This document shows positions 12,669 through 25,894 of a DNA stretch of 64,000 nucleotides, piece by piece (positions within the stretch are counted from its first letter, which is position 1; each line of letters begins with the position of its first letter). The DNA is taken from NCBI GenBank assembly GCA_021234155.1, contig JAJEKV010000058.1:507814-571813 (forward strand). The letters are read 5' to 3'. The DNA comes from Isoetes taiwanensis (lineage: Eukaryota > Streptophyta > Lycopodiopsida > Isoetales > Isoetaceae). A program made the position numbers and the translations under genes. The notes below the pieces were generated by a model. That model had not been told where the DNA came from. It did no database searches and saw only the letters and a program-made list of their open reading frames with translations.

Positions 12669-14080
12669 ATGGAGGACGTGTATTTTCCTATGTTATTTCC
12701 CACCTTCGTGACCCTTTTCTGCTGTATGTATTTATTTCGGCGCATTTCTGCCAAGCGCTCAAACTTCCTGGGGATTGTTCCTGCACTTCCTCGCCATATC
12801 TCCTCAACTCCGGCAATGGGCGAATCCCTTGAGAAGCTAAAAACCACCGTCTGCATCATTGGTTCCGGCCCAGCTGCCCATACTGCAGCAATCTATACCT
12901 CCAGAGCCGAACTGGGTCCTATCCTTTTTGAAGGATGGATGGCTAATGGAGTTGCTCCTGGTGGCCAGCTTACTACTACCACTGATGTGGAGAATTTTCC
13001 CGGTTTTCCTCAAGGTATCCTTGGCGGCGAGCTTACTGACAAGTTTAGAGAGCAGAGCATAAGGTTTGGGACTAAAATTATTACTGAAACTGTTGAGAAG
13101 GTAGATCTTAGTGTCAGGCCTTTTAAGGTGTTGTCTGAGTCTAGCGAAGTTGAAGCTGAGACTGTGATTGTGGCAACTGGAGCTGTGGCTAAAAGACTAG
13201 AGTTTCCAGGGTCTGGTGAAGTCGATGGTTTCTGGAACAAAGGGCATTTCAGCATGTGCAGTATGTGATGGTGCAGCTCAATTTTAGGAATAAACCATTG
13301 GCAGTGATTGGTGGTGGAGACTCGGCGATGGAGGAGGCTACATTTTTAACCAGGTATGGTAGCAAGGTGTTCATTATTCATAGAAGGGATCAGTTTAGGG
13401 CAAGCAAAATTATGCAGAAAAGGGCTCTTGACAATCCCAAAATTGAGGTTCTTTGGAATAGTCTAGTTGTTGAAGCAGTTGGAAATGAAAAGGGGCTCTT
13501 GGGAGGGCTGAAAGTGAAAAATGTTGTGACTGGAAAATTAACTGATCTGGAAGTCTCTGGTTTATTCTTTGCCATTGGTCATGAGCCAGCAACCAAGTTT
13601 CTGGAAGGGCAATTGCTCACTGATGCTGAAGGATATGTTGTTACTAAGCCCGGCACGACTCAGACTAGCATACCTGGAGTGTTTGCAGCTGGAGATGTTC
13701 AAGATAAAAATATAGGCAAGCCATCACCGCGGCTGGCACAGGTATGCCTTGGCATTCTTATGTTTTCTTAATTTTTTACTGGGATCATGCAGTTTTCTTC
13801 ATATGGATAATCATGGATTTTTCTTATTCGACTACCATTCTTGTTATCTGATTCAAGAGATCTTTTAGACTTTTGCTGTTATGGTATCCTTGGATTTATG
13901 TTCTGGATGAGCTCCTGTTCTTGTTGCTTTTCTATAACTTGAGTTTAAAGATAATATAATATTACCATTCCATTTCTTTCTTACAAGAATCTTGCTGCTA
14001 CTTTGTAGGGTGTGTATGGCGCATTAGAGGCAGAACATTTTCTTCAAGAACATGGAGTTCAACACGGTAAATCTGATTGA
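12669..14080 (+). CDS. NTR: NADPH-dependent thioredoxin reductase (NTRA/NTRB type), frameshifted in this assembly
   Basis: Flavoenzyme that passes electrons from NADPH through FAD and a CxxC disulfide to thioredoxin. Exon 1 is 12669-13740 (donor GTATG) and exon 2 is 14009-14080, ending GKSD-stop. The core start is probably ATG 12816 ([20 protein letters not shown]). The in-frame upstream ATG 12669 adds a hydrophobic, arginine-containing leader that could be the mitochondrial presequence known for plant NTRs. Visible: FAD-binding [27 protein letters not shown], the redox centre CAVCDG near 13252-13269, NADPH-binding [10 protein letters not shown] with [10 protein letters not shown], and [10 protein letters not shown]. 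The frame breaks through an extra G near 13240, a missing C and a missing T near 13275-13285, a missing A near 13710, and a small indel at the start of exon 2. All motifs and substitution patterns otherwise look functional, so either a very young pseudogene or a gene damaged by consensus errors. Confidence 0.88.
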
Positions 14081-14689
14081 CTAGTGTCGAGATGTGCTTC
14101 ATGCCGCCTGTGATGGGAGTGTCAGGAGCAGATAATCAAGAACAAATGCATCATTTTATTCTTAGTGAGACCTGGTGGATTTTCTTGTGGCATATTGGTT
14201 GATTTCTGGGCGTGGATGAAGGGGGGATATGATGTATCATTCTTTATAATTAACAATCTAAATACATATTGGTAAGAACCAAGAGCTTGCAGGCTTAGAC
14301 ATCTTGATATTTTCTCTGATTATACTACAAGATCAAATCCGTCATATCTATGATTGAAATGTAAAAGACATTATAAATTTGCATAGATAAACAGTTTCTA
14401 CAATATCTTTTTAGTCTAGCATGTTTTAACTTAAGGAGTTACACGGAAAAAGAGGAGGAAAATGTAGTTTTTATAGAACTGTTCTCCAGCCACTGTGGTA
14501 ATTTTCTTCAATAAACTTTATCCATCTAAGTTTGCCTCCCTCTTTTTCTGCCAACCATTGCATCCCTGCACAATTGGAGATTTGCTGCGATGACAAACGC
14601 CTATGTTGATTGGCCAACAAAGTTAGCTTCAGATCAACTTCTTGACATCATTCTTCACGTTTCTGATGCTTTTGAGATGGAGCAAATGA

Positions 14690-14826
14690 TTGCCTCCATA
14701 GGAGGATTAAATTCATAGTTATTTATCAGTAGGTTATGATGCCTCTGACGCCTTGCCTCCATAGGAGGATTTAATTCGTAGTTATTTGTCAGTAGGTTAT
14801 GATGCCTCTAGTAGGTTATGATGCCT
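14690..14826. repeat. Short tandem duplication, ~62 bp unit
   Basis: The phrase GCCTCCATAGGAGGATT is followed by AGTTATTT-TCAGTAGGTTATGATGCCTC and the whole is repeated, with a third partial AGTAGGTTATGATGCCTC. It lies downstream of the thioredoxin reductase gene. No function is inferred. Confidence 0.7.
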
Positions 14827-14989
14827 CCGTTTCAACTTCTAGCTCCAAACAACTATGACAAAATCTCTATGTGTTAATGTCCCATCCCATCTACGTTTCA
14901 ATGAATCCTATTTAGTCTGTTAATTTGTGAAAGTAAATAGCTTTGTTCCTTATACTAGTGCATTGGATTTATATGCATCATATAATAAT

Positions 14990-16310
14990 GCATTTTTTTT
15001 TAATCACACTCATCAGGCCTCCACAAACCTTTGACAGCTATTTTTGTGATGTATTTACGTACCTCCTCCTGATACTTGGTTATGATTGGCCATCCGGCAT
15101 CGCTGATCCACTTTTTTGTCCATTTCGCCACATCTACAAACCAATCACTATGTTGAGATTGGGGGAGCGCTTGGTGAGGAAGTCTATCCTTTGGCATGGC
15201 CCTAATCCTATTCACATACATTACTGTGTGACATAAGGCCTCAAATTCTAGAGAAAATAAACCTGTTTCAGCAAGCGTCGCTTTACAATAAAAATCGTTT
15301 TTGCACTTTTCTTATTTTTTCCTAGCTTTTTTGTGACAAACCAGGTCCTACATTGGGCTGCCATATAACACCGCAAATCTGATTTTTACTCCCTAGAGCA
15401 TTCTCCTCAATTTCCAATGCGGGGAAATTATTGGTTCGACACATGTTTAGTATGCTATATAGAGATCTTAATCCACCAAATGCTCTTTTTATTGCTGCAG
15501 CTTTCCATTTTTAATTATATCAGAATTCAAGCCCTAAGTATCTATTTTTCTAGGGTCATATTACCAATATTAAAAGCAGTTTCATCTTTTCCTACAAACA
15601 CCACAATTTTGGATTTCTCCACATTAACCTCCATCAGTTTGCTATATGAGACTCCTTGGGGACATCAAATCTTTGATGTAGACCTTTTTGCTAATCTAGA
15701 TATTATGACAATATCATCGGTGAACAACAATCTCTAGATTGACAATATCATCGACCAATCTCCCAATCTCCCTATTCGGGCTCCCAAGCCACCTAATTTG
15801 GTCATCCAATTGTCTAGTTCATCTATATACAACCCAAAAGTGTGGCGAACCACGAGACCCTTGTTTAGCACCTATAATGTTTGCAACTTAGCATAGTCCC
15901 TTAAAGGAAATGACAACTCAACTAATACTTGTTTATACAAAAGCGAAACATCATTTCTTAACTCAACATGTACACATAGCATTTCAAATCGGTCGTTATG
16001 TCTTTTCTTTTTAGTCGATCAAATGCTTTCCTTAAATCAACAAATGCAAAATAGCTTTGTTTCCTCATCCTTTTGCTCCTTTTAATATAACTCACAAGAT
16101 GATCTAATGTAGAATGCCGGTTCTTAAATTCCGCTTGCCCATATGCCCTCTCATCATGTTCATCTGCCCACGTTGCCAATTTATTTTCCAGCATGGAAGC
16201 AAATAATTTTGTAAAAACATTGCTTATTAAATTTGTCCTGTAATTTCTAACATCATTCTTGCTATCATCATTTTTATGGAAATTTTCTAATATCATTCTT
16301 TCTTAGTGAA
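14990..16310 (-). pseudogene. LINE reverse transcriptase relic, divergent family
   Basis: Read on the minus strand, 16296-15958 contains NYRTNLISNVFTKLFASML, then GQAEFKNRHSTLDHL, then YFAFVDLRKAFDRL, matching the order of LINE reverse-transcriptase motifs (YRPI, Q-GFR-STxD, FxDxxKAFD). Further downstream (15730-15420) a F-DDI-VIIS stretch replaces the YADD box and is followed by other broken RT/thumb sequence. Its wording differs from the L1 at 21.9-24.8 kb, so it is a separate LINE lineage. Confidence 0.75.
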
Positions 16311-16827
16311 AGGAAGATGTCAAAATACTCTAGATAACCAATAGTGATTGTGTGAATGATGGGGGAGATTAAGACATACTTGTTGTGTTCAAGCTCGATT
16401 GAGAGGGAAAGCATCGTGATTGAAAGCATCGTGATTGAATATGCCAGATGGCAAGGCTAGCATGAGCTCATTTTGTGGGAGATAACTTACTGCTCTTGAC
16501 AAGGTATGAGAGATTCAGTGTGCTTTGGAAGTTCCTCCGAAGCAGGTATTTTGAGTAAATTCCTTGATAGATCATCCAAAAGTTAGCACTCCAGATGAGT
16601 TAGCATTTCGTATCTCTAGTAGAGCCATTCTAGCTCAATGCGGCTCATGAACCCTAATCAATGAACCTTAGTTGTAAGTTAGATGCATGTGATTAGCATT
16701 AGATGTTATTCTTATGATTATCATGTTATGTTGATATATGATATTGGTTGACCTCATGTTTGCACCTCTTGTATTGGAAAGGGGGATAGAGACCGAACAG
16801 CCATTCTTTAGATGATGCTCCTAGTTT

Positions 16828-18064
16828 AGACCCCTTAGTTCTTATTATATGCGGCTTGTGCATAGAGCCCACCAGGCTATGGAGGCTATGGAGTGACTGA
16901 GCATACCACATAAAGGAGTCAGTGGCAAGATAGAGGGGGTCCCTGTTGAGCGTGGCTACTGGGGACCCGGAGTGAGCTAGGCTTATAGTCAGTCACTTCG
17001 GAGAGAGGGAAGGGATATGAGTCCCAGACACTTTACGGGTCGATGGTGTCATACGACCCTCAAAGAGTTGCAAGTGTTGGTCCGACTCTTGTTTTGGGGA
17101 GTTCAGTCAGATAAGGACGTGTGTCGCCACAATCCTCTAGTTGTGATGCTCCTCACAAAGTATACAATGCCCTGTCATATACCTCACGGGAAATCCCCCA
17201 TCCAGCAACATCAGTGCGCATGGGCCCTCCATCTGTCCCGTTCCTGGGATGGCTAGAGCAAGGAGACATAAAAGTGTCTTGCACGCCCGTCTCCTATGAG
17301 ATCATATAACAACGGAAACATAAGTACACAATGTCAGCACGACCAATACAATACAATACAATACAATACAATACAATACAATACAATTGGCTACCTTGAG
17401 GGTAGTGCCATCCATCCAACAATAGATCCATCATAGATATCAATACATCATCACCACATGAGCTCCTACCTAGGCTCAGACCTCAGACTCGTGGGGGAAA
17501 GTAGACTGACGACAGGGGTCTCAAGGTAGAGCAAACCAAGATATAACAATGGCCCCAGGCGGCAATAAACAATGGCTAGAGTTGACCATTCCATTTGCCC
17601 CTATTGTGTATACTATGCAGATGGGTTAAATTAGGCTCTCTCATGACTGTGATCTCCCTGAGACATAATCTCTTGGTATCATCCAACGAGACTACTCTGG
17701 GTTGCATCTCCCCGGTCCGATGAGGTAGAAAGGGTTGCACTTCCCCTTCCCCGAAGACAATGGCTCGATAGACAGCTAGAGGATCATGGACACGATTGAA
17801 CTCCTCAAAACAAGAACCAAGCCAACACCTGCAACTCCCGAGGGTCAGGGTGACATCATCGACCCAGGCAGTGCCGGATTCATATTCGGCCCTCTCGAAG
17901 TGACCCGCTATAAGCCTAGCTCGCTCCAAGTCCCCAGTAGCCGTGCTCAGCATGGACTCCCTCTATCTTGCCACTAACTCCGTTATGTGGTGCTCAGTCA
18001 CTCTATAGCCTCTATAGCCCAGGTGGGCTCTATGCACAGGCCACGTATAATAGGAACTAAAGGG
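16828..18064. mobile_element. Foldback element with ~200 bp inverted arms and a CAATA core
   Basis: The left arm (about 16828-17030) is the reverse complement of the right arm (about 17870-18064). Shared landmarks include TTAGTTC-TATTATA at the outer ends, TGCATAGAGCCCACC, GAGTGACTGAGCA and CAAGATAGAGGG. Between the arms lies ~830 bp with a (CAATA)n run at 17344-17387. No transposase ORF is visible, so it is a non-autonomous foldback or MITE-like element. A target duplication could not be fixed by eye because the outermost bases are diverged. Confidence 0.7.
17344..17387. repeat. (CAATA)n microsatellite, ~9 units
   Basis: Perfect pentanucleotide run inside the foldback element core. The same run is expanded to 26 units at the homologous position of the second copy (18691-18820). 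Confidence 0.95.
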
Positions 18065-18501
18065 CGAAATTAGAAAAAAGAGTGTAAAATGAGGTTTAAA
18101 AAAGGGAAGATGTGTGAAAGAATATTTCGTTGCCATTATTACTATTTTTAATGAGCCACACTTATTAATGGTAACCCCCTTTAATTTTTTGAATTTTCAA
18201 TGGTTCTTGGGTGGCTAATTACGAATGTACACCATATTTCACTGGGGTCTCCGATTCAGACGATTCTTTGACCCTTTTTATGTGGAACCCTTGTTTCAAC
18301 GCATAATGTCCACTCCAAATTTACTAGAATGTTCCGTCATTATTTTTTCTTGAAGTCTATAACTTAGCCTATATTTACGACTATCAAGGTTTAAGGTTGA
18401 AATTCTCATTCCATGCCTTAACTAGGCCAGTTAATTTACCTATTCAGGGTTATGGCCAGTGCTAGATTGTGGTCCACCAAAAACATCGCTCTGATGCTAT
18501 T

Positions 18502-19380
18502 GTGATGCTCCCCAAAAAGTATACGATGCCTCGCCGTATACCCCACAGGAAGTTCCCCCATCCAGCAACATCAGCTACATGGGCCCTCCATCTATCCCAT
18601 TCATAGAATGGCCAGGGGACGAGAAGGATGCGCGCCTGTCTCCTATGGGCTCCTATAACAGTACAAGCATAAGTATAGCATCGGCACTGGCAATACAATA
18701 CAATACAATACAATACAATACAATACAATACAATACAATACAATACAATACAATACAATACAATACAATACAATACAATACAATACAATACAATACAATA
18801 CAATACAATACAATACAATACATTCGGCTACCGCAAAGAGTAGTGCCATCCATCCAACAATAGATCCATCATAGATATCGATACATCATCATTACATGAG
18901 CTCCTACCCAGGTTACGACTTATGGGGAAGAGTAGATTGACGGCAAGGGTCTCAAGATAGAGCAGATCGAGATATAACCATGGCTGGGCTGGCAATAACC
19001 AATAGCTAGGGTTGACCACTCCATCTGCCTCTCCTGTGCATACTATGCAGATGGGCTAAATTAGGCTTTGTCATGACCGTAAGTCACCGCAGATGTAACC
19101 TCTTAGTGTCACCCAACGAGGCTACTCTAGGTTGCATCTATTGTTCGGATGAGGTAGGAAGGGTTGCACCTCCCTTTCCCAGAAGACAGTGGCTCGATAG
19201 GCGACTAGAGAATCGTGGCCACACACATCCTTACCCGACCGAACTCCTCAAAACAAGAGCCAGGCCAACACCTGCAACTCCTGAGGGTCAGGGGGACACC
19301 ATCAACCTAAGAAGTGTTGGACTCATACTCGGCCCTCTTGAAGTGGCCGGCTATAAGCCTAGCTTCGCTCCAAGTCCCAG
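18502..19380. repeat. Second, partial copy of the foldback core
   Basis: Direct repeat of about 17140-17935, starting TGATGCTCC...AAAGTATAC and ending near GCTCCAAGTCCC. It contains the core and the inner part of the right arm but no left arm. Sequence identity is moderate, with the pentamer run expanded. It abuts LRR pseudogene sequence on its right, so it was probably truncated or inserted there. Confidence 0.7.
18691..18820. repeat. (CAATA)26 microsatellite
   Basis: 130 bp of uninterrupted CAATA pentamers. It generates long low-complexity ORFs on both strands that are not genes. Confidence 0.97.
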
Positions 19381-19384
19381 ATCA

Positions 19385-19936
19385 TATTTTTTAAGTTGTG
19401 CTAGTTTAGGCAAAATAGTCCCTGTTATCAGGTTTGATTCCAAGTTAAGCTCATTGAGGGAAGTACAATTGGTCAAAAAGCGAGGTATAGGGCTTGTGAT
19501 TTTGAAGTTGAAGGATAATTGAAACTGATTAGGTATAGTAGTGGAGGGAGCTCATGTAAAGGTCACGAAAGCTTGGTTAGATCCAACATTGAAACTCCCT
19601 AAGGCCCCAGGCGGTTGCCAAGAGATCTTTGGCATTTGTCCTGTCACTTTGTTACCCCAAAGACAGAGTAAGATCAGGTGCTTGAGCTTCCCATATTCAG
19701 AAGGAATAGTGCCAGTGAAGTAATTTCTACCAAGGCCAAGCGACAAGTTTCGTGCAATTGCTAAACTGCACTAGCACATCACCAACAAATTGGTTATCCC
19801 ATAGATCTATATAAGTTTCTTCACCTAGTAGACCAAGTTCAAGTGGTATTGTACCACTTAGCCTGGGAACCTGTTGGAACGCATTAGGACTATGTTTCCG
19901 GACAAACATACTGGGCTGCATTGTTGACAAAACCAC
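19385..19936 (-). pseudogene. LRR receptor-kinase-type leucine-rich repeat fragment
   Basis: On the minus strand, successive plant LRR units are visible: LSGTIPLELGLLGE, IDLWDNQFVGDV-VQFSNC-KL, RNYFTGTIPSEYGKLKHL, LLCLWGNKVTGQMP and, in another frame near 19470-19385, LNELNLESNLITGTI. The IPxxLGxLxxL spacing is that of LRR receptor kinases. There is no kinase domain, start or signal peptide, and frames change at least twice. A close homologue lies inverted at 42745-43125. Confidence 0.8.
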
Positions 19937-20525
19937 GCAGTGTCCTCAAAAATTCAAATTTTGTCATCGTTAAGAGGCGGGATCTTGAAAAGCATTGAGA
20001 ACCAGTGCAACCAATTTTTTCTGTATAAAATAATAATGAGCTAATGCAACCCCTTTGAATCAAGTATAATGTCATGTCCCCTATTAATACTTGTATTTTT
20101 GTTTGTGTTTACTATGATGCATCTTTGCCCCCCTTTACATATAGCACAATAAGTAATTAGTTATTTTTGCTCACCCCTGAAGAAAAAAATGGGTTACTAA
20201 TCACTCACAAAGGATTAATAAAAAAGGAAATGCAGGCAACTTCATACATGCGTGTCTTATTCTTCTGGAAAGTTAAACAGTAGGACATTAACCTTACTTT
20301 ACCAGCAACAAGTTATAAGAACGAAATCTTACTTATGTCTCCTTTCAAAACCATGGTTGAAACAGGTATAGGACCTGCGGATGGTCAGCTAAGAGCTGTA
20401 ATTTGTCCATATACTGCACAAGCTATGTATATTAGTGAGAGATTGAGATCATATATAACGAGTTAGAACCACGATTGTTATATCGGCGGTTTGATTAGCA
20501 GTAATGTCTTGGATCCATTTTTTTC

Positions 20526-20646
<121 letters not shown>

Positions 20647-20729
20647 ATTGAGTATCTCTATGGTTGGCGTGCCCACAACTCATTTGTGTCAAAAATAAGG
20701 TATAATTCTAGGCAAAGATACATCGTGTA

Positions 20730-21640
20730 ACGTCTTCCAGATGTAACCACCAAGCATTTCTACTTATCTATAAGAAACATTTAAACTAAGCCAAATATCT
20801 AAGCTAAAAGCAAGTTCATTCTACTATTAGAATAGATAACACTTCAAGGATGCCATTATAAGAATATATGTATTGTTATAATATTTATAAGTTTTAATTA
20901 TATATCATTAAATTAAAAGTATAATAGTTATCAAAGAATAAAATTGCTTTCCAAACTAATTTCCATTTGAATCTATTTAGAATTAGACATTTGAAGAATA
21001 TAAAATTTCAATTTTTGGTGATTTAACATTTGGCATTCATGATAATTTCCAAATGAAATTCGCTGGCTTGATAAGCGATTGACTTAAAACTATTATGAGA
21101 ATTCTACAATCTACAAGCTTTTACACTTTTAAAAATACTTCAAGAAAAGTTTTAGATGAGTTTATTATTGATTAATTTTCAATATATTTTATTTCATCAA
21201 TAATAAAGTATTCAATAGTTATTATTAATATATAAACGTAATGAATTTCAATCTAAAATTACCTTCTTCAAATATTTTGAGAAAATAACATTTTATTCAT
21301 ACAGAGTTTATCTTAGATGAAAATTTAATTCTAAATAGAGTAAAGTGAATATTAGTTTAAAAAGCAATTTTATACTTTAATAACCATCATACTTTTGATC
21401 TAAAGATAAAAATAAATTACTAAAATCAATAAAGTTAAAAATACATATAATCTTATAATGCCACCCTTGAAACATATCTATTAGATTTAAATAAGTCCAA
21501 ATTTTGTTAAATATGTCATCAAAGATTTCTTAACTTCTAATACCTTTTTTCATTCTCTCAATATTCTTGTTTATACGCCATATTGATACTTAAAGCTTGG
21601 TTATGCTTTTGATAATATTTCTGAAAATGTAACATCATAG
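20730..21640. other. AT-rich intergenic spacer
   Basis: About 900 bp of very AT-rich sequence. No gene, RNA or repeat structure was recognised. Confidence 0.5.
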
Positions 21641-21666
21641 TTTGTAATCCGGCTTTAAGGACGTGG

Positions 21667-21945
21667 GTGGCTCCATCAGAAGTCCATTGGGTAGATTTCA
21701 AGTTTATAAGGAGTCATCATCTTTTCCTTAATCCAAAAGAAAAAGGTTCAGGATTTTTGCTGGTACTAGCACTAAAGAAAGACAACCCAAGGATTTTTGA
21801 TACGGAAACAGGAGCTTGGATAGAGCTTGACATGCTTGGTCATAATTTTCCATGTTTCAAGGAGTTGTTATGATCCAAGGGATTATCTATATGCTTGCAT
21901 TCCGTGGTGGAAGTCAGGTATTGATCACGTTTCACATGAGGAAGG
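21667..21945 (+). pseudogene. Possible kelch/F-box-type fragment
   Basis: Two overlapping frames read PRIFDTETGAWIELDMLG and then VVMIQGIIYMLAFRGG. The pattern of a 'fd--tg-W' strand followed by 'v---g-iYml-f-gg' resembles a kelch repeat from a plant F-box/kelch protein. One frameshift near 21860 separates them, and LINE sequence begins immediately after. The match is short, so the assignment is tentative. Confidence 0.35.
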
Positions 21946-24840
21946 ATAGTAACAGCTCGAATGAATTAACAGAATTGGATTGTGAATTTATCTTGGATAC
22001 TCCTGAGAGAACCTGTAACAATGATGTGCTTAAGGACATTGCAAATGTGGAATCTTCACCTCTGGCAAGACGAGTTCTCACACCCAACTCTGTTGTGAAT
22101 AAACTTTCTAATAAACACTATAATGGTCAATAATGAGTTAAGGGTTAATAAGTTACTTGAGTTTGTCCCTGGGGGACATGACTTTTCTGATGATGAAGGC
22201 ATTCTGAATGTCTCATCCTCCATCCCAAATTCTTCTTTTTCTGACAAAGAAAATTGGGATAATGATCTCTATCTTCTTAAACCTCCCTCTGTTAGACTTG
22301 ATAATAAAGTAAAAGGTAGAGGCAGAAAGAAAGATTGCAAGTGTTCTTCAAAAGAGAATACTCCTAATATAGAAGCTGCAAAAATAAAAAAAGCAAAATT
22401 TATCTGAGTCTCTCTCTTTCTCTTGATTTCTTTCCTCCCTCCTTAATGAAGATTCTCTCTTGGAATCTCAGGGGTATCAAAGGTACCCTAAAAGAAAGAA
22501 GGACAATCTCTCAGATAAAAATTTATAATGCGGATATTATTATGCTTCAAGAACTTAGATTGCCTTCCTTTGAAAGTGGTAATCTGGCGGATTGGATTTA
22601 TCCTGGTAGGGATTGAGGCTAATGCAACCTCTGGTGGTCTTTGCATTATCTGGAAATTTATCTGTCACAAGTATCTTTATAACAGTCCTAGCAGAATGTG
22701 GCAAGCAGTCATTTTTTAGCTTAATAATGTCTCCTTTGGGTTAATCAATATCTATGCTTCTATTAATTCTGCTGTTAAAAGTGCTCTTTGGGCTGAAATT
22801 CAAGGATGATTAACCTTGCAAAATATTTACGAATGGATCATTGGTGGAGACTTCAATAATACACCAATTGGGATCAAAAGCTTGGTAACAAGTTGAACAT
22901 GAATTTTTCAGAGAGATCAAACTGGGATTCTCTCCTTTCACATCAATCCCTTCGCTTGGTTCCTTCTTCTACGGCCAAGTTTACCTGGTCAAACAAGAGA
23001 CCTGATCAAGATAGAGTCTTTTGTACCCTTGATAGATTCTATTTATGCCTTTTGGGACAATTGTTATGTCTCAAGTGATGAATCAACCTCAATTTCGGAT
23101 CACCAGCCTCAGTTCCTTAATTTTGCAACTATCGTCAACTCACCTAGATCTGCCAATACTCCTTTCAAATTTAATTGTTCTCTTCTTAGTTCAGCTTCTT
23201 TCTGTGAAGACTTCAAAAAGTTCTACGTGGATCTTCCCAGAGTTCAAATTAGGAACTCAATGAAAGGATTTTATGCAAACATTAAAGCTATCAAACATTG
23301 GATTAAAGGTTGGTCAAAACCTAAGAATCAAGCAAAGATGAATGAAAAATAAAGAGCTTCTCAATTAGATGAAGTCAATCAGATCTGCCCTCCAATCTGA
23401 TCCATTTAATGTCAATTTGCATCTTGATGAGGACAGACTTGAGAAAACTATTAAAAACATTGAAGAAATTGAAGCCAAATCTGATGCCATCTGCTGTAAG
23501 ATTTATATTAAAGATCTTATCATGAAAATTTGAAATTCTTTTTCAGGGTAGCAAAGAATAGAATTCTTAAGAAGAGTATTTCGCAGATCCAAAATGATAA
23601 TGATATTCCTATTTCCTCCCAGGATCAAATCTCTTCCTTCTTCCATTCCAGATTTAAAGATTTGTTCTCTTCTCACCCTAATTCCACCTCTTCTATGGTC
23701 AATGCTGAAAGGTTTATTTCCCTTATCAATAATATGGATGACTCTACTCTCTCTTTAGATGATAATATTATGGCTATTCCCTCTGCAGATGAAGTCTTAA
23801 AGGTTATTAGAAGCTTTGCAAATGGTAAACCCCCTAGGCCAGATGGTCTTCCTCCTGAATTTTACCTTCATTTCTAGGAGATCATGAAGGGTGACTTCAT
23901 GAAATTTATCAACGGATTATGGGCCACAATCATTTACATACCTCCATCTCTAGTGGTCTAATTTCCCTCATTCCAAAAGTGGATTTTCCCTCTCATTTTT
24001 TCTGATTGGAAGCCTATCTCTCTTTGTAATGATTTCTACAAAATTTGTGCTAAAATTATTGCTTTGAGAATCAAGCCTCATCTTCAAACTAAATATTAGC
24101 CTGAATCAGTCTGCTTTCCTCTCGAATAGATACATTTTAGACAATTGTATCTGTGCTATGAAGGGTCTGCATTGGAATAAAGTTAGTGGTCAGAATTGTG
24201 TGCTCTTTAAATTGGATTTTAAAAGAGCCTTTGATACTATCTCTTAGGATTTTATTGATTGTGCTATAACTAAGTTTGGCTTCTCGGTTAAGCTTAGGCA
24301 GCTCATGATGGGCCTTAACTCCAGGGCTAGCTTTGTTGTTCTCATTAATAGCTCCCCTTCCAGCTTCTTTCCTCTTCAAAGAGAGTCAGACAGAGTTGCC
24401 CCCTACCCCCCTTACTTCAAGCCCCCTACTTCAAAGAGGAGTCAGACAGGGTTGACCAAAGCTGTGCTTTACCTTAAGGATCAAAACGTTGAATGCTTGA
24501 ATCTACCTAATAGTGGCAATAGTCTTTCTATCCTTCAGTATGCTGATGACACTTTCTGCTTCCTAAAGGTTAATGATCATAATATCTCTTTCTTTCTTGG
24601 ATATTCTGGGCTAATTTTTTGATGCCTCAGGGATTTTTCTAAATCTGCGAAAAACTATCATTATTGAGGATTCTGATTTAAATTTCATTGTTGGCATTGA
24701 GGTGCTTAAAACTAATGTTGCTTCTAAACTCAATATCAAAGGTCTCTCTCTCTTGATCCCAATTCAAGTGTCTTTGGTCTCCCATCATTGAGAAAATTAG
24801 AAAGAAGCTAAATCTTTATAAGGATTGTTTGAGCCTTGCT
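21946..24840 (+). mobile_element. L1-type LINE, 5'-truncated and inactive
   Basis: Positions 21946-22407 hold the lysine-rich tail of ORF1 (GRGRKKDCKCSSKEN near the end). ORF2 begins at ATG 22446 with an apurinic endonuclease domain: SWNLRGI, MLQELRLP, GGDFNNT near 22845-22865 and SDHQPQF near 23095. Reverse transcriptase follows: PDGLPPEFY near 23840, W-PISLCN, AKIIALRIKPHL, FKLDFKRAFDTIS near 24205-24240, and YADD at 24539-24550. Multiple stops and frameshifts make it dead. The RT ends abruptly near 24840, and no zinc-knuckle C-terminus or poly(A) tail is present, so the 3' end was lost or replaced. Confidence 0.9.
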
Positions 24841-25894
24841 GGCAGTGGCCTAGTTCCTTTAACCAATCTTTAAAATTATGCATTAATTTTATGCATGAAT
24901 AGGTAGCAGGATGCTTAGTTCTAGTTTGTAAAACATAATGACTAGTTCTGGTTTGAAAAACTGAAGATTCGGCCTGATTGCCATTCATATATGGATTTAG
25001 TATGGACATAGAATGTGTTAACTTTGACATTTCTATGTATAAAGCTGCAGAGGATTGAAGGTTATCTTTCCACTAAATCTAAGTAATATGGTTGTATTAG
25101 TTCAGCAAAAAAACCATTAAAACAAGTCTAGTTACATGGTTGTTATTAGTTTTATCTTATGTCGTCCAAAGCTTGCAGTTCAAATGGTAATATGAGTGTA
25201 AAACATGGCTGGACAAAGTCTTTAAGTGATTTTTGTTTTTTTTTTCTAGCAAGCTTTTACTGAACAAGAGCAAAATGCACATTGGATGAAGGTCGAAAAG
25301 CCAAGAATACCCAATGTACCTTTTGGCCCTTGCTGTTTTACCATTACCATGCTAATTCAATATTGGTTAGCTGCAGGTACATGGTATTCTTCTCCTACTG
25401 TGCTTTTGTGTTGTTATGGGAGGTGTTAGCTAAAAGAGAACATGGATCAAACAAAAGGACATGACTGAAGCAACTTGCATTTACCACTGAACTTTACTTT
25501 TACGCTGAAACCTTGTTTAACAAGCTACTGTGGCTGAGTCCCATATGCCTTTTATTTCCCTCTACTATGATATTGAAAGTTTTTTGCAATTGTTTCTATT
25601 GGTGGCACGGTATAATTGGATACTGTAGTTGTGAAGATGCATTTAAGTTGCAAATGCTATGTGCCTAAATTGTATGCGGAAACGGGAGTTTCCATGCTCA
25701 TTTTGTACCACTGTTATGATAATATACAATAACCTCATTCTAGAAATACAAGGTGGAATAATTTACAGTTAAGTTATGCTGTGGTAAAATAGGTCCTGTA
25801 CAGGCATACCCCACAAACGAGGATCGCTATGTATGGTCCAAATCGAGGAATAAAGGGGTTATATGCCCATCCGATAGCTCTCAATGCCTGGAGT

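Noticed and set aside
18462-18863. ORFs with repeating CIVLY/NTIQY
   Set aside because: They are translations of the (CAATA)26 run on both strands.
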